58,978 nt of DNA from Muribaculaceae bacterium Zag1 (lineage in GTDB: Bacteria; Bacteroidota; Bacteroidia; Bacteroidales; Muribaculaceae). The notes beneath the pieces are model-generated. The model was not told where the DNA came from. It made no database searches and saw only the letters and a program-made list of their open reading frames with translations. Numbering within the stretch: position 1 is the first letter of the stretch; each line of letters starts with the position of its first letter. The stretch covers positions 1 through 58,978 of the forward strand of contig NWBJ01000047.1 in NCBI GenBank assembly GCA_002633115.1, read 5' to 3'. Positions 52,915 to 58,978 of this stretch are shown here, piece after piece. The position numbers were made by a program, and so were the translations under genes.

Positions 52915-53232
52915 ATGATCTTTACAGACGCAAATGTTAATGAAATCATCGCCAGCGGCAAGCCCGTGGTGATCGATTTCTGGGCCACCTGGTGCGGCCC
53001 CTGCATGGCTATGGCCCCTATCATTGAGGAACTCGCCAAGGAATACGAGGGCAAGGCAGTAATCGGAAAATACAACATCGACGAGGAGACCGAGCTCGCC
53101 AGCAAATACCGCATCATGTCAATCCCCACCATCCTCACATTCAAGGATGGCAAGAAAACCAACATCCGCTTGGTGGGCGCTCAGAGCCGCGAGACTCTCG
53201 TAGAGAAGATCAACGAGCTCATCGCTATGTGA
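52915..53232 (+). CDS. trxA: Thioredoxin
   Basis: This 105-residue protein has the thioredoxin fold with active site WCGPC (Cys27 and Cys30), preceded by VVIDFWAT, and the cis-proline loop SIPTILTF. It has no signal peptide, so it acts in the cytoplasm as a disulfide reductase. Its stop codon overlaps the yraN start (TGATG). Confidence 0.96.
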   Translation: MIFTDANVNEIIASGKPVVIDFWATWCGPCMAMAPIIEELAKEYEGKAVIGKYNIDEETELASKYRIMSIPTILTFKDGKKTNIRLVGAQSRETLVEKINELIAM

Positions 53233-53621
53233 TGCCATCACAAGCTAAATCTCTTGGAAACTGGGGCGAAACCTTGGCCGTTGAGTATCTCATCGGCCAA
53301 GGTTACGCCATTCTCGAGCGCAACTGGAAGATGGGCCACCTCGAGGTGGACATCATCGCCATGAAAGACAACATAATAGCATTTGTGGAGGTCAAGACCC
53401 GAGGCGCTATTGAATATGACCCGGTGAGCGCTGTCGACCGCAAAAAGCGCAAGCGCACCATCACCTCGGCCGACGCCTATCTCAAGATGAATCGCCTGCC
53501 CTATGATTTCCGCTTTGACATCATATCCGTGAGCGGCGGACCCGACGGATTCAAGCTTGAGCATCTCCCAGATGCGTACTTTCCATCACTAAAAAGCCAC
53601 AATTATACTTTCAGACTATAA
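53232..53621 (+). CDS. yraN: UPF0102 (YraN) family endonuclease-like protein
   Basis: This protein of about 129 residues has the YraN pattern: LGNWGETLAVEYLIGQGYAILERNW, then LEVDIIAMKDNIIAFVEVKTR, where E/D and EVK form a PD-(D/E)XK nuclease-like core. The cellular role of YraN is not established. The ATG at 53232 overlaps the trxA stop; a GTG one codon earlier is the alternative. It is tightly followed by the cysteine-desulfidase-family gene. Confidence 0.9.
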   Translation: MPSQAKSLGNWGETLAVEYLIGQGYAILERNWKMGHLEVDIIAMKDNIIAFVEVKTRGAIEYDPVSAVDRKKRKRTITSADAYLKMNRLPYDFRFDIISVSGGPDGFKLEHLPDAYFPSLKSHNYTFRL

Positions 53622-53623
53622 TA

Positions 53624-54910
53624 ATGATTACAGCTGCTGACCGACTTAAGATAATACAACTCATCAAGCGTGAGGTGGTGCCAGCCATCGGTTGCACCGA
53701 ACCCATCGCTGTGGCTCTATGCGTGGCCAAGGCAACCGAACTGCTCGGCCGCGAACCCGCAAAAATCGAGGTGCTGCTGAGCGCCAATATCCTGAAAAAC
53801 GCAATGGGAGTGGGTATCCCCGGCACGGGAATGATCGGTTTGCCCATAGCCATCGCCCTCGGGGCGCTGATTGGCAAGGCCGACCTCGAGCTCGAGGTGC
53901 TGCGCGATGTCACCCCCGAGGCTGTCGAGAAGGGCAAACAGATGATTGCTGACCGCCGCATCTCAATCGACCTAAAGCAGGGAATCTCTGAGAAACTATA
54001 CGTCGAGGTAACTGTCAGCGATGGCGACGACCAGGCTACTGCCATCATCGCTCGCGGACACACCAATTTTGTCTACCTGGCTCACAATGGCGAGGTATTG
54101 CTCAACTCTCTCACCGAGGGAGGCGAGGGCGCTGATGATGACGATGAGCCCAAGCTGACTCTGGCCAAGGTGTGGGAGTTCTCGATGACTACGCCGCTCG
54201 AGGAGCTGCGCTTTATGCTTGACACCCGGCGTGTCAACAAGGCTGCCGCCGAGCAGTCGTTTACTGGCCGATACGGCCATTCGGTGGGGCGCACGCTGCA
54301 CTGCGAGCGCCAACGCTATGTGATGGGCGACAGCATATTCTCGCGCATTCTATCCTATACATCAGCCGCCTGCGATGCCCGCATGGCTGGCGCTTGCATA
54401 CCGGTGATGTCTAATTCCGGCTCGGGCAACCAAGGCATAGCCGCTACCCTGCCGGTGGTGATTTATGCTGAGGAATCGTTTGCCTCTGAGGAGCAGACGG
54501 TGCGCTCTCTGGTACTGAGCCACCTAACCGCTATCTATATGAAGCAGAATCTGGGACGCCTGTCAGCCCTGTGCGGCTGCGTGGTGGCTGCCACTGGCAG
54601 CAGCTGCGGCATCACATATCTGATGGGCGGCGGATATGAGCAGGTGTCTGCCGCTGTCAAAAATATGGTGGCCAATCTGACTGGCATGATTTGCGACGGA
54701 GCCAAGCCGAGTTGCGCCATGAAGCTTACCAGCGGCGTGAGCACAGCGGTGATTTGCGCCATTATGGCTATGGAGGGCCATGTGACCACCTCGGTCGAGG
54801 GTATCATCGATGACGATGTTGACCAGACCATCCGCAATTTCGCGGCCATCGGCCGCGATGGCATGAACGAGACCGACCAAATAGTCCTCCAAATCATGAC
54901 CAGCAAATAG
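53624..54910 (+). CDS. L-cysteine desulfidase / UPF0597 family protein
   Basis: This 428-residue protein fits the serine dehydratase alpha / L-cysteine desulfidase family (CyuA, YhaM). Conserved features are VVPAIGCTEPIAVAL with the first cluster cysteine (C23), PVMSNSGSGNQGIAATLPV, and ALCGCVVAATGSSCGITYLMGG. Family enzymes use an iron-sulfur cluster to release sulfide, ammonia and pyruvate from cysteine. It starts 2 bp after yraN, making a trxA-yraN-cyuA-like unit. A long stem follows before the convergent sirtuin gene. Confidence 0.88.
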   Translation: MITAADRLKIIQLIKREVVPAIGCTEPIAVALCVAKATELLGREPAKIEVLLSANILKNAMGVGIPGTGMIGLPIAIALGALIGKADLELEVLRDVTPEAVEKGKQMIADRRISIDLKQGISEKLYVEVTVSDGDDQATAIIARGHTNFVYLAHNGEVLLNSLTEGGEGADDDDEPKLTLAKVWEFSMTTPLEELRFMLDTRRVNKAAAEQSFTGRYGHSVGRTLHCERQRYVMGDSIFSRILSYTSAACDARMAGACIPVMSNSGSGNQGIAATLPVVIYAEESFASEEQTVRSLVLSHLTAIYMKQNLGRLSALCGCVVAATGSSCGITYLMGGGYEQVSAAVKNMVANLTGMICDGAKPSCAMKLTSGVSTAVICAIMAMEGHVTTSVEGIIDDDVDQTIRNFAAIGRDGMNETDQIVLQIMTSK

Positions 54911-54927
54911 ACCATAAGGACACAAGG

Positions 54928-55012
54928 GACCACAAGGACACATGAAACATAAGGACATAAGTATGGAAATCACCTGTACTTATGTCCTTATGTTTCTTGT
55001 GTCCTTGCGGTC
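54928..55012. terminator. 36-bp stem of AAGGACATAAG words between convergent genes
   Basis: Arms 54928-54963 and 54977-55012 match at 34 of 36 positions. The stem lies between the desulfidase-family gene and the sirtuin gene, ending 2 bp from the sirtuin stop codon, so it probably stops transcription from both sides. It shares its word with the stem at 31.8 kb. Confidence 0.75.
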
Positions 55013-55014
55013 TC

Positions 55015-55713
55015 TTATTTCTTTGCGGTTTGCTTTGCCAGCAATTCCTTCAATTTTTCGATGCCGGCGCTGGCACCGAGGGGGATGACGGTCACGCCGG
55101 GCGGTACGGCTGCCGGCTTGGGATCTATGTAGTAGATCGGGGTGCCGGGTTTTACATACTGTAGCAGAGCTGCGGCGGGATATACCACAAGCGAGGTGCC
55201 GATGATCACGAAGATGTCGGCCTCATGGGCAATCTGGGTGGCAGGCTCGAAATTGGGCACTGCCTCCTGGAAGAACACGATGTGTGGCCTCACATGGTGG
55301 CCATCAATCACTGTGTCGGGGGTGGTGTCGAGCTGGCCCGGCTCCAGTTGGTAGACCTTGCTATCATCGTCGATAGCGCGAACCTTCATCAGTTCGCCGT
55401 GGAGGTGCAGTACATTCTTTGAGCCAGCGCGCTCGTGCAGGTCATCGACATTCTGGGTGATGACGTACACGTCATAATCCTTCTCGAGGTCGACCAGGGC
55501 GCGGTGTCCGGCGTTGGGCTCTACGCTTACGAGCTGATGACGCCTTTCGTTGTAGAATTTATGCACAAGCGATGGATTGCGCGCAAAGCCGTCGGCCGAG
55601 CACACATCCATCACCGGATAGTTTTCCCACAAGCCTCCGGCATCGCGGAAAGTGCTGATTCCGCTCTCTACGCTCATGCCGGCGCCCGTGGAAATCACGA
55701 GTTTCTTTTTCAT
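55015..55713 (-). CDS. Sirtuin-type NAD-dependent protein deacylase, zinc-less
   Basis: This 232-residue SIR2 protein has the NAD motifs GAGMSVESGISTFRD (10-24) and TQNVDDLHERAG (87-98), and the catalytic His105 in HLHGEL. The FYNERRHQL segment places Tyr54 and Arg57 where desuccinylating sirtuins (SIRT5, CobB) have theirs. The four zinc-binding cysteines of most sirtuins are absent; the only Cys is C38. I infer lysine deacetylase or desuccinylase activity. It is followed by a lipoprotein gene read in the same direction from just upstream, one base apart. Confidence 0.92.
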   Translation of the reverse strand: MKKKLVISTGAGMSVESGISTFRDAGGLWENYPVMDVCSADGFARNPSLVHKFYNERRHQLVSVEPNAGHRALVDLEKDYDVYVITQNVDDLHERAGSKNVLHLHGELMKVRAIDDDSKVYQLEPGQLDTTPDTVIDGHHVRPHIVFFQEAVPNFEPATQIAHEADIFVIIGTSLVVYPAAALLQYVKPGTPIYYIDPKPAAVPPGVTVIPLGASAGIEKLKELLAKQTAKK

Positions 55714-55714
55714 A

Positions 55715-56194
55715 TTAGTTCAATGCGTTCTTGATGGCGTCTTTTGCCTTGTTGGCGGCATCGGTAGCGGCATCGGTGGCAGCGTCAACGGCTTGTCCGG
55801 TCTTTGAGGCGATGCTGTCGGCGGCTTCTGATGCGGCATCCTTAGCCTTGTCGGTTACGCTCTCGGTCTTGTCGCCAGTGAGAGCAGCAGCGGCGGTGAT
55901 AGCGGCCTGAGCCTTCTCAAGCAGGGGAGCTGTGCTGGGAAATTTCTGTTCGATGGTGGGTTTGATTTTGTCAAGATAGTCCTTGGCTTCCTGTATTTTG
56001 CCTTCCTTGACAAGTTTCTCTACATAGGCTTGGGCCTTGCTAACGATGTCTTGAGCTTCGGCCTCAGACGATGCCTTGTTGATTTGGTCCACAACTTCGG
56101 TGGCTTGTTGGTCGGCAGCCTTCTCGGCTGAGCCTCCACATGATGCCATGCAAAGAGAGGCGATTACGGCCAGTGATAAAAACAACTTTTTCAT
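55715..56194 (-). CDS. Small helical lipoprotein
   Basis: This 159-residue protein has a lipoprotein signal peptide (lipobox MASC, Cys19, followed by GGSAEK). The remainder is Ala/Lys/Asp-rich, with repeated heptad-like stretches (AAQAAI, KAKDAASEAADSI, DAATDAATDAANKAKDA) resembling LEA-like amphipathic helices. It ends one base before the sirtuin start, so they are probably co-transcribed. Function unknown; a periplasmic or outer-membrane-associated structural role is possible. Confidence 0.75.
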   Translation of the reverse strand: MKKLFLSLAVIASLCMASCGGSAEKAADQQATEVVDQINKASSEAEAQDIVSKAQAYVEKLVKEGKIQEAKDYLDKIKPTIEQKFPSTAPLLEKAQAAITAAAALTGDKTESVTDKAKDAASEAADSIASKTGQAVDAATDAATDAANKAKDAIKNALN

Positions 56195-56305
56195 ACTGCT
56201 ATTTTGATTTAGTACGTATTTTTGTCTATTTTTATTTGCAGTTTAGGTATTTTGTTTGTCTCAATGGAGTTAAAATTCATCTCTTTATAACAAATGTTGT
56301 AAAGA

Positions 56306-56338
56306 TTGGTTTAAATCGGAGAAAAATTTCTAACTTTG
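56306..56338 (+). promoter_or_regulatory. Promoter of the acyl-CoA synthetase gene
   Basis: TTG (56306-56308), a 22-bp spacer and TAACTTTG (56331-56338). The leader would be about 105 nt. I see no riboswitch in it. Confidence 0.65.
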
Positions 56339-56449
56339 CGCCGTGAAATTCTCTTCTCTCTGATTAAATCAGTTGCATAGATTATTGTGCCGCCGATAGG
56401 CCGAAATGGGCCAATAATTGTTTATATTATGATGTAGAAGACAATAATT

Positions 56450-58276
56450 ATGAGCATTTTACCTAATATAATTCCCGAGCAAGCCAAGAGATATGGCGAC
56501 AAAGAGGCAATGAACTATGTCAATGAGCATGGCGAGGTGCTTCAGGCGTTGTCGTATCGCCAGCTCAATGACCAGGTCGATGCCGCTGCTTGCGGATTTG
56601 AGACTCTTGGCCTTGAGCCGGGCGATGTGGTGATGGTGCTGTCTCCCAACCGCCCCGAGATGCTGATTACCGATTTCGCTTGTTACACCAATCGCGCTGT
56701 GCCAGTGTCGATTTACTCAACCGCCAGTGCCGAGCAGCTCGATTATGTGCTGCATGACTGTAAGCCCAGGTTTGTAATTGCCGGTACGGTTGAGCATCTC
56801 GATTTGCTGCGCCCATTGACTGAGAAATGTCCTTGGGTCGAGCATTTGCTGCTGTATGATGGCCACTCTGAGCATGCTATGCCCTGGGCCGACTTGATTG
56901 CCCTAGGCCTGAGCGCATCTGACGCTTGCCGCGCCGAGGTTGAGAAACGTCGCCGCTCGGTGCGTCCCGAGGATACTGCTACGCTGGTTTATACCTCCGG
57001 CACCACGGGCGAACCCAAAGGAGCGGACTTGCCTCATAGCTGCTTCAACGCAGTAATCAAGATACACCGCGAGAGGCTGACAATGCTGTCTGACAATGAC
57101 CGCTCGCTATGTTTCCTGCCCCTATGCCATATTTTTGAAAAAGGCTGGAGCTATGTGTGCATAGCCCTGGGCATGCACATCGCTATCAACCAGAATCCGC
57201 GCGAGATTGCCGGGGCTGTGCGCAATGTCAGGCCCACCTGCATGTGCTCGGTGCCGAGATTCTGGGAGAAGGTCTACTCAGCCGTGATCGAGAAGATTGC
57301 TGAGATGCCTATGGTCAAGCGCAAGATGGTGATGTATGCCATACGCATAGGCCGCAAGCGCAACCTCGACTATGTGAGGCTGGGCAAGGAGGCCCCGGGA
57401 TGGCTCGAGGCTATGTACCGCAAATTTGACAAGACGGTATTTGAGCCGATGAAGCGCGCCATAGGCATCGAGAATGGCAACCTGTTCCCGACTGCCGGAG
57501 CGCCTATTTCGCCCCATATCGTCAGATTTTTCCGCAGCATAGGCGTGCCGATGATGGTGGGCTACGGCCTGTCTGAGACTACGGCTACTGTCACTTGCTT
57601 CCCAACCATAGATTATGTGATCGGCAGCGTGGGCACTGTGATGCCCGAGGTGATGGTGCGCATTGCGCCCCAGGCTGGCGAACCCGAAACAGCCGAAGAC
57701 CGCAAGGGCTCGGGCGAAATTCAGGTCAAGGGCCCGACTGTGATGCGTGGATATTTCAACAAGCCCAAGGATACGGCTGAGGCGTTTACCGAGGATGGCT
57801 GGTTCCGCACTGGCGATGCCGGATATTTCGACCGCGAGGGAGCTTTGGTGCTAACAGAGCGCATCAAGGACCTGTTCAAGACCAGCAATGGCAAGTATAT
57901 CGCTCCTCAGGCTATCGAGAGCCGCTTGGGCGAGGACAAGTATATCGAGCAGGTGGCTGTGGTGGGCGAGAGCCGCAAGTATGTCACGGCCCTTATAATC
58001 CCGGCTTTTGGTGTCCTGAAGGAGTATGCTCGCCGCCACAAGATTGCATTCAAGAATCTTGAGGATCTGATTCAAAACTCGCAGATTATCAAACTGATCG
58101 CTGACCATATCGAGAGACTGCAAAAGGGATTGCCATCGTTTGAGCAGATCAAGAAATTCACCCTGCTGCCCAAGGCTTTCACTATCGAGAGCGGCGAACT
58201 CACCAACACCCTCAAGATACGACGCCCCGTGATCAACGAGCATTACGCCAAGGAAATCGAGGCGATGTACGCCTAA
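56450..58276 (+). CDS. Long-chain acyl-CoA synthetase (AMP-forming)
   Basis: This 608-residue ANL-family enzyme activates fatty acids with ATP and CoA. It has the phosphate loop VYTSGTTGEPKGADL (about 180), the adenine-binding YGLSETTATVT, the FRTGDAGYFDREGALVLTERIKDLFK hinge region and a C-terminal lysine region ESGELTNTLKIRR. It resembles the long-chain (FadD15-like) group seen in Bacteroidetes. It lacks a signal peptide and is probably peripheral to the inner membrane. A repeat-filled gap of 122 bp separates it from the adenosyltransferase gene. Confidence 0.92.
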   Translation: MSILPNIIPEQAKRYGDKEAMNYVNEHGEVLQALSYRQLNDQVDAAACGFETLGLEPGDVVMVLSPNRPEMLITDFACYTNRAVPVSIYSTASAEQLDYVLHDCKPRFVIAGTVEHLDLLRPLTEKCPWVEHLLLYDGHSEHAMPWADLIALGLSASDACRAEVEKRRRSVRPEDTATLVYTSGTTGEPKGADLPHSCFNAVIKIHRERLTMLSDNDRSLCFLPLCHIFEKGWSYVCIALGMHIAINQNPREIAGAVRNVRPTCMCSVPRFWEKVYSAVIEKIAEMPMVKRKMVMYAIRIGRKRNLDYVRLGKEAPGWLEAMYRKFDKTVFEPMKRAIGIENGNLFPTAGAPISPHIVRFFRSIGVPMMVGYGLSETTATVTCFPTIDYVIGSVGTVMPEVMVRIAPQAGEPETAEDRKGSGEIQVKGPTVMRGYFNKPKDTAEAFTEDGWFRTGDAGYFDREGALVLTERIKDLFKTSNGKYIAPQAIESRLGEDKYIEQVAVVGESRKYVTALIIPAFGVLKEYARRHKIAFKNLEDLIQNSQIIKLIADHIERLQKGLPSFEQIKKFTLLPKAFTIESGELTNTLKIRRPVINEHYAKEIEAMYA

Positions 58277-58291
58277 GCAAGGCCTTTGGCC

Positions 58292-58395
58292 TTTAGCTTT
58301 TGGTCTTTGGAAACATTAGCAATTTTTCCAAAGACCAAAGACCAAAAACCAATTGTAATGTTTCCAAAAACTAAAAACTAAAAACCAAAAACCAT
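58292..58395. repeat. CCAAAGACCAAAAACC inverted and tandem words
   Basis: Plus-strand CTTTTGGTCTTTGGAAA is followed by its complement CCAAAGACCAAAGACC and by CCAAAAACTAAAAACT words. The region can form a stem of about 17 bp or an alternative one using TTTGGAAACATTA and TAATGTTTCC. It fills the gap before the adenosyltransferase gene. No cobalamin riboswitch is recognisable. Confidence 0.8.
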
Positions 58396-58398
58396 ACT

Positions 58399-58953
58399 AT
58401 GGCAAAGGTATATACGCGCACCGGCGATGCCGGTACAACATCATTGGTGGGAGGCACCCGGGTGTCGAAATCATGTCTGCGGCTCGATGCCTATGGCACA
58501 GCCGATGAGCTCAACTCAGCAATCGGCCTGATGCTGGCTATGGACGGTGTGCCCGAGTGGGTGCGCCGCATCCTCGATGTGGTGCAAAATCGTCTCTTCA
58601 ACCTTGGCTCCGAACTCGCCACTGAGCCCGATTCGAAATGGAAGCCTCAAGGCATACGCCAGGAGGATGTGGATATGCTTGAGCGGGCCATTGATGAAAT
58701 TCAAGCCGACCTGCCCAAGCAATTCCAATTCGTGCTCCCTGGCGGCACGATGGCTGCCGCGCAAGCCAATGTGGCGCGCACGGTGGCGCGCCGTTGCGAG
58801 CGCCGCATGGTCGAGATGGTCGAAAATGGCATACCCATCGCCCCCGAGGCCATGAAATTTATCAATCGACTGAGTGATTATCTCTTCGTAGCCGGCCGTG
58901 ATTGCAATATTTATGCAGGCCGAAGCGAAATTTTTTGGAATAAAGATTGTTAG
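58399..58953 (+). CDS. PduO-type cob(I)alamin adenosyltransferase
   Basis: This 184-residue protein has the N-terminal ATP-binding motif YTRTGDAGTTSLVGGTRVSK and the helical-bundle signature VARTVARRCERRMVEM and FINRLSDYLFVAGR. The family attaches the adenosyl group to corrinoids to make coenzyme B12. The gene is complete; the last 25 bp of the window follow its stop codon. Coenzyme B12 serves, for example, methylmalonyl-CoA mutase in Bacteroidetes. Confidence 0.93.
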   Translation: MAKVYTRTGDAGTTSLVGGTRVSKSCLRLDAYGTADELNSAIGLMLAMDGVPEWVRRILDVVQNRLFNLGSELATEPDSKWKPQGIRQEDVDMLERAIDEIQADLPKQFQFVLPGGTMAAAQANVARTVARRCERRMVEMVENGIPIAPEAMKFINRLSDYLFVAGRDCNIYAGRSEIFWNKDC

Positions 58954-58978
58954 TTAGGGTGTCCAAAATTTTGTGAAT

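Noticed and set aside
56339-56449. Riboswitch before the acyl-CoA synthetase gene, or a cobalamin riboswitch before the adenosyltransferase gene
   Set aside because: No conserved core such as a B12 box could be found in either leader.

Overview
The window looks like chromosomal DNA of a Bacteroidales bacterium, probably Muribaculaceae-like (family-level placement is inference). The signs are SusC/SusD nutrient-uptake genes, a hybrid two-component regulator, C-termini resembling type IX secretion sorting domains, and repeated use of the Bacteroidetes promoter (TTTG, about 20 bp, TAnnTTTG). No phage, integrase, conjugation, transposase, CRISPR or rRNA genes are visible.

Layout. 1-3.4 kb: a heptamer repeat array, a secreted GH2 enzyme and a macrodomain hydrolase. 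3.7-9.3 kb: the rimP-nusA-infB core operon, then folK. 9.4-10.8 kb: a tRNA-Glu / rpsT / tRNA-Glu unit with its own promoter and terminator, divergent from recO. 10.8-14.2 kb: an ECF sigma factor, a putative anti-sigma protein, a small secreted protein and two related outer-membrane barrels, apparently one operon. 14.3-17.2 kb: a Fic protein with an HTH and palindromic upstream sites, then a broken AAA-ATPase/nuclease gene enclosed by a perfect 36-bp inverted repeat. 17.3-19.6 kb: a secreted protein overlapping an orphan SusD-like gene that has no lipobox. 19.6-25.1 kb: metY, a PARG-like protein, an AAA_14/DUF4143 ATPase and a ComM-family ATPase. 25.4-33.5 kb: an epimerase, a sugar-kinase-like protein and a glycosyltransferase (envelope polysaccharide), then mfd and an S41 protease. 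33.8-49 kb: a polysaccharide utilisation locus with GH43, GH30, SusD, SusC, a surface glycan-binding-type lipoprotein and a secreted relative of it, faced by a hybrid two-component regulator split by a one-base frameshift. 49-59 kb: dnaE, thioredoxin, yraN, a cysteine-desulfidase-family protein, a sirtuin, a small lipoprotein, an acyl-CoA synthetase and a cobalamin adenosyltransferase.

In the PUL, the likely scheme is that the hybrid sensor detects a released oligosaccharide and activates the SusE-like/SusC/SusD/GH30 operon, with GH43 and perhaps GH2 completing degradation. A type II arabinogalactan or xylan substrate is possible but unproven.

The least explained structure is intergenic. Nearly every gap holds short words in tandem or inverted arrays, and the same words recur at distant loci: CGTAAGCAC, AAGGACATAAG, CCAAAGACCAAAAACC, AATCCGTGTAATCCGTGG, AATCAGCGGAATC, CCTAGGAATCCT, GTAATAAGTAA. 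Several form long stems between convergent genes. Other main observations are the inverted-repeat-bounded nuclease pseudogene, two genes each broken by loss of one G in a G run, a shared module in the two PUL surface proteins, and 17-bp direct repeats upstream of the PUL.
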